Of a stretch of DNA of 64,000 nt, positions 1 through 9,859 are shown piece after piece. Source of the DNA: Pleurodeles waltl. Its lineage: Eukaryota > Chordata > Amphibia > Caudata > Salamandridae. The DNA lies in NCBI RefSeq assembly GCF_031143425.1, contig NC_090437.1, forward strand, positions 847,429,978-847,493,977. The letters run 5' to 3'. Below the pieces are notes generated by a model, which did not search any database, had not been told where the DNA came from, and was given only the letters and a program-made list of their open reading frames with translations. The position numbers and the translations under genes are program-made. Within the stretch, counting starts at the first letter, position 1. Every line of letters begins with the position of its first letter.

Positions 1-420
1 CAGGGGTGGCAGGGGGGGTCCCTGGGGGCAGGGGAGGGCACCTGTGGGCTCATTTTGAGCCCACAGGCCCCTTAACGCCTACCCTGACCCAGGCGTTAAA
101 TAGTGGCGCAAATGCAGGGTTTTTTGACCCGCCAACTCCCGGGCGTGATTTTTGCCCGGGAGTATAAATACGACGCATTTGCGTCGCCGTAATTTTTTTA
201 GACGGGAACGCCTTCCTTGCACCTCATTAACGCAAGGAAGGCGTTCACGCAAAAAAATTACGCTATTTGCCCATACTTTGGCGCTAGACGCGTCTAACGC
301 CAAAGTATAAATATGGCGTTCGTTTTGCACCGAATTTGCGTCGAAAAAAACGACGCTAATTCGGCGCAAACGGAGTATAAATACGGGCCTAAGTGGCATA
401 TAGTGGGCTTTCTGCCCTCT
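1..420. repeat. Palindrome-rich repeat with three TATAAATA boxes
   Basis: A run of perfect or near-perfect inverted repeats follows one after another: 41-52 with 56-67 (12 bp), 72-80 with 91-99, 135-144 with 154-163 (10 bp), a nested hairpin 188-199 with 251-262 enclosing 206-220 with 232-246 (15 bp), and a 34-bp palindrome 274-307 with a single mismatched pair. Three of these regions are followed directly by GTATAAATA (162, 305 and 375). The structure is seen directly. It resembles part of an interspersed repeat, perhaps a terminal region, but I do not recognise the family. Confidence 0.6.
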
Positions 421-840
421 GGGGGGGGGATCAGAAGTATTTACCATCATCTGCTCCCCAAGGTGGAGCAGCCCCTTTTACTTGGGGAGGGTGGTCTGGC
501 CATGCCCATGCTGCGCAGCCCCACCCCTATATTTATAGAAAACAAAAAATGATGGCTGGCATCTAGTGAGCTTTCTGCCCCCGAGCATACTGTGAGTAAT
601 TACACCCATCTGTCTGCAGGGGGAGCAGAGAGTCTTTTGCCCTATTTACTTGGGGTAGGGGCATGGCCATGCCCTGGTGGGTAGCCCTAATACCTCCATT
701 TTATTAAAAAAAGAAGTGACTGTTTTTTTGTGGGCTTTCTACCCCCAAAAGGGGTTTCAGAAAAACTGACAAATTTAAGGGGGGATTGGGAAAGCACATG
801 CTGTTGTCTGAGGGGCTGCTCCGCCATCCCTGGTGTCTAG
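401..840. repeat. Degenerate tandem repeat, period about 163 bp
   Basis: The phrase GTGGGCTTTCTGCCC and its variants recurs at about 402, 565 and 729, and each time is followed by a GGGAGCAG-like segment, a TTACTTGGGG segment and a CATGGCCATGCCC-like segment. The unit is about 163 bp and the copies are clearly diverged. A weaker restart (TCTAGTGGGTGGATTCTC) is seen near 837. No coding content is evident. Confidence 0.6.
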
Positions 841-945
841 TGGGTGGATTCTCTCCTGCGGCAACCCCAGAACAGGGATCCACCAGGCAAAGGGACCACT
901 GGAAAAAGGAGATTCTCCCCTTCCCAATGATACCTCTCCTAAGAC

Positions 946-1028
946 AATCAGTGCTCGGGGTTGAGATATGGCCCGAGCACTGATTCAGTGAAAGTAAAAC
1001 AAGTCCATATGCTTATTTTACTTTCACT
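946..1028. repeat. Two adjacent perfect hairpins
   Basis: Arms 946-959 and 972-985 are perfect 14-bp inverted complements around a 12-nt loop. One base later, arms 987-999 and 1016-1028 form a second perfect 13-bp hairpin around a 16-nt loop. The first is GC-rich and the second is A/T-rich. Both are read directly from the sequence. They could be the end of a foldback element or simply structured repeat DNA. Confidence 0.75.
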
Positions 1029-2396
1029 TTCAGGAGTAAGAACGTTAGCACGCTGATCATCATTATGAATAAAATAAAACACTCACGCTGCTCAGGAAGC
1101 TCTTCCCGAGCTGCAGAAGAAAAGGAAACCCTCTTATGCAAAGCACCAGTGGGGCCTTTCTAACCCTCCCAAGTGTCGGCCAATAGCAGACAGACACACT
1201 GGGGAGGGTGCGCGGCTGTCGGTCTTTGGTCAATGGCCAGATTTAAGGGTTGATTTAATTATTTTATTTTATAAAAATGTTACTTTTAAGTTAAGCTTTA
1301 TCATAAAAAAGTATTTTGTTATTTATACATAATATTTAAACATTAAAATACATTTATACCTATTTACATATTTTTTTTAAATCGAAATAGATTAATTTAT
1401 TTTATCATTATTTCCTAATGAGTTCTATTTTATGTCACTGAATCCAGTAGTTGGTCATGTGTGGGGTTGGACATACTGCAGGTGTGACCTAGAGTACCTT
1501 TACTCCTGTATTTGGGCTGTAGTAACTTTAGAAGTGCAGATTATGAGTAGCAATAACCTTACTCTTTTGTGGGTGGGTGCTGGTGTCTGTCTCTCCTTAA
1601 TCCCCTCCTTAGCCTTCAGAACTCCCCTCTATGCTCCTCCTTAAACCCATCCCATTTAGTCATAAGTATTTCCTTTTCCAGACCCTCCCACATTTGCTAC
1701 TAAGTAGTAAATTGACATGTGTTGGGATCTCCCTATAGAAAAGTGGAGGTGAAGATTTACCTCTTGTGAATTGGCATTCTGTTGTAATTAGTACTGCTGT
1801 AGTACTACATAATGTACTACAAAATTATGTTATGTGAATCAGACCCTGAGTCAGAAGAAAACCAATTTGACTGGGTCATTCTACTAGGCATAGCAGATCT
1901 TGAGTACATCATGTTCATCCCCAGCTTGTGCTCACTTCTCCGGTCCACCTTATTGAATGCTAATTTCTTTTGTGTTTCTTTTCTTATTAAAATTCCATTG
2001 TTTTTTAGAAATTGATTGTTGGATTTTTATCATGTCCTGTTTTTACTTTTTTTCTTTTAAAATGTTTTGTCACTTCTAAATACTAAGCTCCGTTTTCCTA
2101 GGTTAAGCCTGTATGCTTTGTGCCATAGCTGTCATTGGTTTAGCCCATGTTTAAATTATTGAAAGTGTGTGTTTAACCTGCAAGTTAGTGGACTAAATTC
2201 TTGTTGGGGGATCACATCTACCAATTGGTCTTGTTTTATGTTGTCCCTGCAGAGAGTGTAAAAAGTTGAAAATTGCTGCTCTGCTGATATATTTCCATTC
2301 CTCACACAAAAAAGATGCTTTCTGCATGGCCATTTTTGGATTTTCCTTATCACCACTTTCATTTTCACAAGGACTACAGACTCCTTAACATGACAC
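1029..2396. other. Non-coding, AT-rich stretch, no feature recognised
   Basis: Roughly 1.4 kb of mostly AT-rich unique-looking sequence, including an A/T-dominated block at about 1250-1420. The open frames in it are short and do not resemble known proteins. It is the 5' flank of Harbinger element 1. Confidence 0.5.
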
Positions 2397-2412
2397 TTAG
2401 GACCTCATTATG
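2397..2412. repeat. Left terminus and target duplication of element 1
   Basis: TTA (2397-2399) is followed by the terminus starting at 2400 with GGACCTCATTATG. It is the inverted counterpart of the right end with one substitution. Just inside are GGCGGTAATACCGCC and related motifs. Confidence 0.9.
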
Positions 2413-2854
2413 TCCCTGGTGTTGAGTGGTAAAGTGGCGGTAATACCGCCAACAGGCTGGCGGTAATTACAGTCAAATTATGACCATGGCGGAGATAACT
2501 CCAACATCATCAAAAGCCTAGCGGAAACACATCACAGAAGAGCAAAGACTCACCATCAGACACACAGGGAAGAACAACGCCGCTATGGAACCGGAACTGC
2601 AAGTCTTCCCGATACTCATCTACGTCATGCTCCACCTGGAACACAAACACCGACAAAGACGACGGCGGTGAGTACAGCCGCCTAGCACACAAGGGAGGGA
2701 CAGAGGAAAATGAGAGTGACACACACAACACACACCCGACATCAGTTTACTAGTGGGCAGGCACCTCAGGGAGATGGGGGTTGGGGGGCACCTTCCTCAG
2801 CTGGCGGTGACCAGTGGTGGTGGTGGTGGTGTCACCCTGACTTCCTCCGCTGGA

Positions 2855-3075
2855 GTCGAGGGCTTCTTCCCCTTCATGGCAGGAGGCGTTGGATCCTTAC
2901 CCTTCCTGGCAGGGGTCGAGGGGTTCTTCCCCTTCATCGCAGGATGTGCGGGCTCCTTAGCCTACCTGGCAGGAGTCGAGGGATTCTTCCCCCTTAAGGC
3001 AGAAGGTGTGGGCTCCTTCCCCCTTCATGGCAGGAGGTGTGGGATCCTTAACCTTCCTGGCTGGTGGAGTGGGAT
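2855..3075. repeat. 60-bp tandem repeat in the Myb-B tail of element 1
   Basis: GTCGAGGG followed by TTCTTCCCC recurs at 2855, 2915 and 2975, a 60-bp period, with a partial further copy to about 3075. On the minus strand it reads as a basic Lys/Pro/Asp-containing repeat at the C-terminal end of Myb-B. The corresponding tail in the other two Myb-B copies uses unrelated repeat units. Confidence 0.8.
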
Positions 3076-5317
3076 CATTCACTGACTTGCCACCACAACT
3101 AGGTGGTGCCACCACTGTCCACGTGGACTGTTTGGCTGAAGTACTGGACTGGGTCATTGGGACCCTGCTGTTACAGGCAGGACAGAGGGGGGAGGGAAGA
3201 GGTCAAGTTGTACAAGGAAAAGCTTCTTCAGAACGGTGGGGTGGGATGAGGGAGGAGGGATGGGAGTGGAGGTTGAGGGAGTGGTTGTTGGAGCTGTATG
3301 TCTGGTGGACTTGGGTGCAGGTGCATGGTTAGTGTGCTGATGTGAGGTGGATGGCTGTTGGGTGTGTGAGTGCTTGCATTTGTGTCCTTTAGGAGGGGGG
3401 ACAGACAGGATTGGAGAGGACACGGGGACACGTGCATGGATGTTGTGGAGGTGTCTGCTAGTGAGGTGTGTGTGCTGCTTGGTGTGGTGATGCTGGTGGT
3501 GGATGTTGATGCAGTGCATGCAGGTGTGATTGTGGACGTGACTGCGAGGGAGGTGGAGGAGGAGGAGGAGGAGGAGGAGGGGGAGACAGTGGAGGGAGTG
3601 GATGTGGTTGTGTATGCAAATGTCTGATGTTTGCGGGAGTGCTTGTGGGATGAAGTGTGGTACCTGTGTTTGACTGCGCCACTCTTGTGTTGTCTTGTGT
3701 GCATGCTCATCTGTATGTGTGCATGGGATTGGTTGGGGTTGAGGAGACTGGGACTGGGAAGTGGTAGTTGGAGGGGGGACGGTAGGAACAGGGACAATGG
3801 CTTTCATCAGAGAGGAGGCCAGAGCTTGAATCTATCTGTTGGGCCGCCAATCCACTGTGGATGCCCTCCAGGAATGCATTGAATTGCTGCATCTGGGATG
3901 CCAGCCCCTGGATGGCATTCACAATGGTTGACTGCGCTACAGAGATGGATCTCAAGAGATCAATAGCCTCCTCACTCAGGGTATCAGGGCTCACTGGGGT
4001 AGGGCCTGAGGTGTCTGGGGTGAAGGAGATGCCCACCCTCCTGGGTGAGCAGGCACGGGCAACTCGCTAAGGGGCTACTGGGAGGGCGGTGCTTGTAAGG
4101 GGGGTGGCGGCTGTACCTGCAGCTGGGGTGGTCACAGAGTAGTCCGCCACCACCAGGGAGCTTCCATCAGGGGAGGTATCTAAGTCTGTGTTGCAGCCTC
4201 CTGTCTCCATCGTGGTGCTCCCCTCACCCTCCATCCCACTGGCTCCCTCGGCATTGGTGGACTCTGCCTCCGGGGTCCTGTGGGATACAGCTCCCTCTGT
4301 CGTCGGTGCCCCTGCTCCTCCGCCAGATGATGCTAATGCACACATGGACAGGATAACAGAAGGAAAAAGGGGAGAAAGAGAAAAAGAAAACACTGGGTCA
4401 ATTATTGCACCAACACCACAATTGGCATACACAGCACTGTCACACACAGGGATTAGGCTTGAGCACTGGATTGCACTGGCAGTGATCTGGCTAGATGCCT
4501 CTGCAGGATAAGGGCCACATACCGCTAACTGCACCCCTCCTGGGACCCACAAAGCCCTGACGGAATTTTAACAAGCTAGGTTACATGCATTTGCCATAAC
4601 CCATCACCCTTGAGCTGGATCACACTGCAATGTCTGGCCTGGTATTAGGGGCACCCAATAACTCACACCAACCACCCGGATCCCATGCCACCTGCCACTT
4701 TTTGTAGTAATGCCCACTGTACTCACCACCTTGTGGCTGCTGTGATGCCCATCCAGCTCTGGGTAGGCCACCGCCAGTATGCGGGCCATCAGGGGGGTCA
4801 GGTTCCGACGGGTACCCCTTCCTCAATGGTAGGCCATCCCCAGATGGGCCTCCGCGGTCTTCCGTGCCCTGCTTCTTAGGTCCTCCCACGGTTTCGGACA
4901 GTGGGTGCTCCGCCTACCATAGACCCCCAGGGTCCACACGTCTTTAGTGATGGCACACCATAATCCTTTCTTTTGATGTGCGCTGACCTGCAGAGGTAAT
5001 AGAGAAAAATGGACACCATTACACATACAATCCAGCCTGTCACAGATATGGCCCACCAATCCCGGTTCTGTCACCATTGGCACACACATTGGCTGGCACA
5101 CACCATGTACACCACCACAAGACATACCTCACCGATGACACGATGCTTGCACACACATCTCCATGCATCCTTCCCACATGCATTGTGCCCAAGGTGTACT
5201 CACCTGTTGGTCTGGAGGCCCATACAGCAGTCCATACTGTGGTAGGACCACATCCACCAAACGCTCCAACTCCTCCAAAGTAAAGGCAAGGGCCCTTTCC
5301 CTGGTCACATAGGGCAT
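2855..5317 (-). pseudogene. Myb-B: second Myb/SANT-like protein with low-complexity tail (element 1)
   Basis: Exon 1 (5204-5317) starts with MPYVTRERA and carries the first part of a Myb/SANT-like fold (FTLEELERLV...YGPPDQQ). It ends at a GTGAGT donor. Exon 2 (4737-4987) holds the rest (VSAHQKK..., then a WEDLRSRARK helix) but runs into a stop and shifts frame before the conserved LTPLMARILAVAYPELDG segment. Exon 3 starts near 4332 after CATTAG and encodes an acidic Ser/Thr/Gly linker, a conserved SEEAIDLLRSISVAQSTIVNAIQG block (probable helix), then His/Ser/Thr/Pro-rich sequence and a Lys/Pro-rich repeat. Known relatives of this fold are Harbinger Myb-like proteins and host genes derived from them; assignment is by pattern only. 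DNA binding is inferred. The gene is divergent from the transposase and is not intact. Confidence 0.75.
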
Positions 5318-5699
5318 TGTAGGTTCCAGATACAGGTCAGAGCAGCACACGCAGTGTAGGTGTTCTCCTCTTGAAGGTCAGGGAACAAGTGAGGAATCAG
5401 ATAGAAAATGGCTGTCACGTCCGCAGCGGTGTACACCGTCACCACTGGCGCAGATCCCCATTGGCCACTGTACTCCATAGAGCCCCATATTATCCAATGA
5501 GGAATTGCACAGTGGTGCAAGACTGCCTTCCGCCATGATGCCCAATGTCAGTAGAGTTACCTCACTTCCACCTGTCCCTACACACAGGACAAGCGGTCGC
5601 CATTTCATGGTGGCGGACAATGGTCATATCAACCTTAACTGCGTCCCATCACATAAACGCACTATGTACACTGAGGTTGGGGTTCCATTGTTCAAATTG
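5318..5699. promoter_or_regulatory. Divergent spacer between Myb-B and transposase (element 1)
   Basis: This spacer separates the divergent starts of Myb-B and the transposase. It contains CACGTCCGCAGCGGTGTACACC and a conserved CATTGGCCACTG...CCAATGAGG segment, both recognisable at 41220-41400 and 50965-51060. CATTGG/CCAATG is a CCAAT-box-like pair in opposite orientations. A shared bidirectional promoter is inferred from the arrangement; no TATA box is obvious. Confidence 0.5.
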
Positions 5700-6870
5700 T
5701 GACAGCTTACTCACTCTTGCGTCCCTTAGATACCTACTGCTGAGGATAAATAGGAGGAGGAGACAAACCCCTGTGTACAGACCCCTTGTAGACTTGGCTA
5801 CACTGGAGGACAGGCACATTATACTCGCCTATAGACTGGACAGGGCCACAATCATAGAGTTGTGTGCCCAATTGGAGCCTGGCCTGATATCTGCTGTCAT
5901 CCGACTGGGATCCCCCCTCTTGTGCAAGTGCTATAAGTGCTCCATTTCCTAGCAACTGGTTCTTTCCAAGTGGCAGTGGGCTTGACAGCCAGAATGTCAC
6001 AGCCAATGTTCTCAATCGTGCTGGCAAGCGTTTTGTCTGTCCTGGTGAAAGACATGTGCAGCTACATAGCTTTCCCCCAGATGGAAGATTAGGCCACAGT
6101 GAAGGCTAGACTCTATGCAATGGGACATATACCCAATATTATTGGGGCGATTGACGGAACACATATTGCGTTTGTCCCCCCGCTAGAATGAACAGGTGTT
6201 CGGGAATCAGAAGAGTTGCCACTCACTGAATGTGCAAATGGTGTGCCTGACAAACCAGTACATCTCCCACGTCATTGCTAAGTATCCGGGGTCAGTGCAT
6301 GACGCCTTTGTTCTGAGGAATAGCAGCATCCCAAATGTGATGGCCCAACTACAGAGGCACAGGGTGTGGCTAATAGGTGAGCCAGTGTCCCCACCCACTG
6401 TATATACGTGTATTGCTTCAGGTGTCATCCCCATAGCGTTGTATGAGGTTAAATGTTATCTCTCAATACTTGCAGGTGATTCTGGCTACCCAAACTTATT
6501 GTGGCTTCTGACCACTTTGAGGAATGCCAGGACAGGGGCTGAGGAACGTTATGATGAGGCACATGGGCGAACCAGAAGGATCATTGAGAGGACCTTCGGG
6601 CTCCTGAAGGCCAGGTTCAGGTGCATCTATTTGACAGGTGGATCCCCGTGCTACTCACCCGGGAAGGCCTGCCAGATAGTAGTGGCATGCTGCATGTTGC
6701 ACAACCTGGCCCTCAGACGGCATGTATCTTTTCTGCAGGAGGAGGAAACTGGAGATGCACCTGTAGCCGCAGTGGACCCTGAGGACAGCGAGGATGAGGA
6801 AGCAGATGAGGAAGCAGAGGATGAGGATGAGGACAACCGAACATCAGTTATGCGTCAATACTTCCAATGA
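5700..6870 (+). pseudogene. HARBI1-type Harbinger transposase (element 1), decayed
   Basis: Translation gives the family's blocks in order: VYRPLVDLATLEDRHI and RLDRATIIELCAQLEPGLIS, then a region broken by frameshifts after about 5900, then GAIDGTHIAF (first catalytic Asp, about 6150-6180), KYPGSVHDAF (second Asp, about 6280-6310) and RTRRIIERTFGLLKARF (catalytic Glu, about 6570-6620), followed by CCMLHNLALR and an acidic tail ending in QYFQ with a TGA at 6868. A 99-bp GT-AG intron lies at 6377-6475. The frame changes at a run of six C (6176-6181), as in the other two copies. Transposases of this family cut and paste the element in the nucleus. This copy cannot make a full protein. Confidence 0.88.
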
Positions 6871-7353
6871 CACACAGGTGAGAGTGCAACTTACCATTCC
6901 TCCAACTATTGATCTTTTCTGTATGGCTGTATCATGATGGCATTAACTTCCATTGCATCTCAGCTTACTGTCACCTATGGCTTGTCATTTTACAGATGTT
7001 GGTAAGAAAACAACTGTGTACTGATGTGATGAGTGCAGGCAGCCACAGGTCATTATTTCTATGCTCTCACAGTGTTCAGATCATTTGTACTAGATGTGTC
7101 TGTTCCCATAAGTGTACATTTTCAACACATAAAATACTAGTAGTCAAGTTGTGTTCAAGGGTGTTTATTGTGGTGCTATGAAATTGAGGGAAAAGTGCAA
7201 TGAAATGGGGTGATGATGGAGGAAAGTCCAGTGTATAGTTAAAGTCTGTTTGTAACACAGGTGTAGTGTCCAAGGGGCCATAGGAAGGGGACAAAGGCAG
7301 TTCAAAGTGGACAAGGTAACAGGGTGGGACACAAGGGGGACAATCAGGTGAGT
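6871..7353. terminator. Convergent 3' region of transposase and Myb-A (element 1)
   Basis: The two genes converge here. TTTATT at 7164-7169 is a minus-strand AATAAA poly(A) signal for Myb-A, at the same relative place as 39596-39601 (plus) and 52740-52745 (minus) in the compound element. The transposase-side signal is not clear in this copy. Confidence 0.5.
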
Positions 7354-8889
7354 CTAATTTCCTGGCAGTGGTCTTGGCAAGTGTCTCTGGCTTCTGTCTG
7401 GGCCGCAGGGAACATTTGTGGGGTGGTTCACCTTCTGCAGGGGGAGGGGTGCTGGTGGTCTGTGGGTCCTGTGGCGGGGCCTCCTGCCCACTAGCTGCAG
7501 CGGAAGTGGAGGGCTAGTCAATGGACTGGCTACTTGTAGGGGCCCGCTGGTGTGCTGTTGCTTCCCTCATGATGTTGGCCATGTCTGCCAGCATCCCTGC
7601 TATGGAGATCAAGGTTGTGTTGATGACCTGCAAGTCCGCCCTGATCCCCTGATACTGTTCCTCCTGCAGCTGCCTGTTCTCCTGCACGTAGTCAAGGATC
7701 TGGCCCATCGTGTCCTGGGAATGTTGGTAGGGTCCCAGGATCTCAGTGTGTGCCTCCAGGAGAGTCACTTTCCTGGGCCTGTCCTCTCCCTGGCGCACAG
7801 CAGTCCTCCAAGTGTCCCTGTTCCCCTGTGCCTCTGTCCCTTAAACGTGGTGCCCACTGCCATTGACCCCAGGTCCCTGATTGTCTTGGGGATGAGGTGT
7901 GTCCTGGGGTCGCTGTTCAAGTGGGCATACTGCTTTAGTGACGTGTCCTGTGGACCGAGGTGTGGGTACGCTGGGTGGGTGTTGTGGTGTTGAATTCTAA
8001 AGAGGGAGGCTCTGTAGTGGACTGTGAGTGGGCTTGGGTGACCGACTGTCCAGAGGTCCCTGTTGGGCCAGGTTGTTTGTCCAGGTCCTGAAGTCCAGAG
8101 TTACTTTCATTACTGGGGCATCTTCTGTTGGGGGACTCAATAGCCGTGGTACCTCCTCTCCGCTGGAATTGGCCGGGGCACCTGTGGGGATGTAAGTGAT
8201 GTATTATGCTTCATGTGTGTGACATACTGTACACCACTGGCTTCCCTTCTATCGTTGCTGTTGCCCTGCCACCTTTGTTTGTGTATGGTGATGTATTGTG
8301 GGATTGTTAGTTTCCCTATGCTGTGCATGCTTTAGTGATTGGTGTCCAGTGGGGTTGGGAGGGCTTTGGTATATCATGCAGGGATAGGCATTGGGGTTAG
8401 TCATATGTGTAGGTGCAATGTATGGGATGGAGTGGAGTGATGGGTGTGAGGGTGAGGGGGTGTGATGGCATGCAGGTATGGGGGGTGATAAGTAGTAAAT
8501 GTTGACTCACCAGTGTCCAGTCTTCCGGCTACTCCAGCGAGTCACTCAGGATGCAGTAATGCCAAGACTTGCTCCTCCCATGCTGTGAGCTGTGGAGGAG
8601 AAAGTGGGGGTCCACCTCCAGTCCTCTGTATGGCGAGCTGGTGCCTTGCTGCCACGAAACGTACCTACCCCTGTAGGTCATTCCATCTCTTCCTGATGCC
8701 GTCCCTTGTTCTTGGATGTTGTCCCATGGCGTTCACCCTGTCCACGATTGTCCGCCATAGCTCCATCTTCCTGGCAATGGATATTTGCTGTACCTGTGCT
8801 CCAAACAGCTGTGGCTCTACCCTGACAATTTCCCCCACCATGACCCTTAACTCCTCATGAGTGAAACGGAGGTGCCTTTGTGTGGACAT
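7354..8889 (-). pseudogene. Myb-A: NAIF1-type Myb/SANT protein (element 1)
   Basis: Starts at 8889 with MSTQRHLRFTHEELRVMV and contains a full NAIF1-like Myb/SANT domain: LRVMVGEIV, LFGAQVQQISIARKMELW, IVDRVNAMGQ and IRKRWNDL. A TAG replaces the Lys codon of the otherwise conserved RGKVRS segment just after WNDL. Exon 1 ends near 8510 at a GTGAGT donor. The downstream part (7514-7798) keeps a predicted coiled coil (HSQDTMGQILDYVQENRQLQEEQY) and a basic end near 7400, with a stop at about 7354. In known Harbinger elements this partner protein binds subterminal DNA and carries the transposase to the nucleus. Several lesions make this copy a pseudogene. Confidence 0.85.
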
Positions 8890-9436
8890 GGGTGTTGTGT
8901 GGTGTGTGTTGATGTGAGTGTGTTGAGTAATGTGGTGGGGTGTGTGATGTGGGGTGTGGGGTGTGTGAGTGATGTATGGGTATATGTGGTGTGTGTGTCT
9001 AGTTGTCTCTGTGCTGTTCATGTCAATCTCCTGGCAGTATTTGTTGTTTACAAAGGGTTGTGGGTAATGTGGCTGTGTGTTTAATGGTGTTGTGGGTGGG
9101 TGGGTGTGGTATGTGAATGAGTATCAGGTGTGTGTGTTTTAGTATTGGTCAATGTAGTGTTGTTTTATATGGGGGTGTCCATTCTGAGCGCAGCAGTATG
9201 TACCTCCAATGGCTTACCGCCATTGAATGTCCTCCATGGTGACTCGTGGGTCATAATGTGGTGGGCGGTGTTCTGTTGGTGTAACGGTATAGGTGTTGGT
9301 TCCTGCAACTTTAGCACTGACCTTTGGGCTGGCGGATTTGTGTGTGTGTGTCATAATATGGGGAGCGGATATTCGCCACTGTGGCAGTATGTTGGCGGCC
9401 GTCACCGTGGCGGTAAGCGGGATTTACCGCCAATGT
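8890..9436. other. Subterminal region of element 1, Myb-A side
   Basis: GT-rich DNA (many TGTG runs on the plus strand) between Myb-A and the right terminus. Close to the end it carries GGCGGT and ACCGCC motifs (9269, 9394, 9409, 9425), the likely targets of the element's own DNA-binding proteins. That role is inferred from the family. Confidence 0.5.
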
Positions 9437-9452
9437 CATAATGAGGGCCTTA
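9437..9452. repeat. Right terminus and target duplication of element 1
   Basis: CATAATGAGGGCC ends at 9449 and is followed by TTA at 9450-9452, matching the TTA before 2400. Confidence 0.9.
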
Positions 9453-9859
9453 ATCTGCCAGCATGTACATTGAAAAGTTAAGCAATGTTTATTCCTGACT
9501 GTTAGCTGTTTCTCAGAGGACCCTTTTTAGATATGGGTAATACACAAAATACCAGAAGATCCCTAATGCTTTAATGATTCCTTGTGGGACACTTTTGATT
9601 TCTAAGTCCAATGGGGCCTGAGGACAGTAACTCCCCTTGTCAGCCCCATTCGGAACTTGTAATGCGGTGAGGGCATAGAGTGAAGCAACAGGTTAGCCCC
9701 TTGAGGCCATTGCGTTATTGGAAGTGTTATTTACATTGTAAATATGCCCAGAGGACAGCCATTTGGTGAGTGGTGTGTCAGTCATCATGAATGATTACAT
9801 TTTTATTCTTCACTTCTGATTCCACATTGGGGAAATGAGGGATTCCCTCACGTGAAGCA
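9453..9859. other. Unannotated flank, nothing recognised
   Basis: About 400 bp of mixed sequence between Harbinger element 1 and the degenerate repeat field. No ORF, terminal repeat or RNA gene could be supported. Confidence 0.5.

Larger units (their letters stand above)
2400..9449 (+). mobile_element. PIF/Harbinger DNA transposon, element 1 (three-gene type)
   Basis: A 7,050-bp element bounded by inverted ends GGACCTCATTATG (left) and CATAATGAGGGCC (right), with perfect TTA duplications at 2397-2399 and 9450-9452. A three-base TWA/TTA target is the established signature of PIF/Harbinger. The subterminal DNA on both sides is rich in GGCGGT/ACCGCC motifs. Inside lie three decayed genes: Myb-B (minus, 2855-5317), the HARBI1-type transposase (plus, 5700-6870) and Myb-A (minus, 7354-8889). 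The plus label follows the transposase. All three genes carry stops or frameshifts, so the copy is non-autonomous today. The same order recurs in both arms of the compound element at 37325-55046. Confidence 0.93.

Noticed and set aside
3154..3807. A 217-codon minus-strand frame rich in His, Thr and Pro as a separate gene.
   Set aside because: It is part of exon 3 of the Myb-B pseudogene; several frames are open because of its low complexity.
6170..6190. A -1 ribosomal slippery heptamer (C CCC CCG) in the transposase.
   Set aside because: A -1 shift leads to the wrong frame. The rest of the transposase is in the +1 frame, so a classical -1 site does not explain it.
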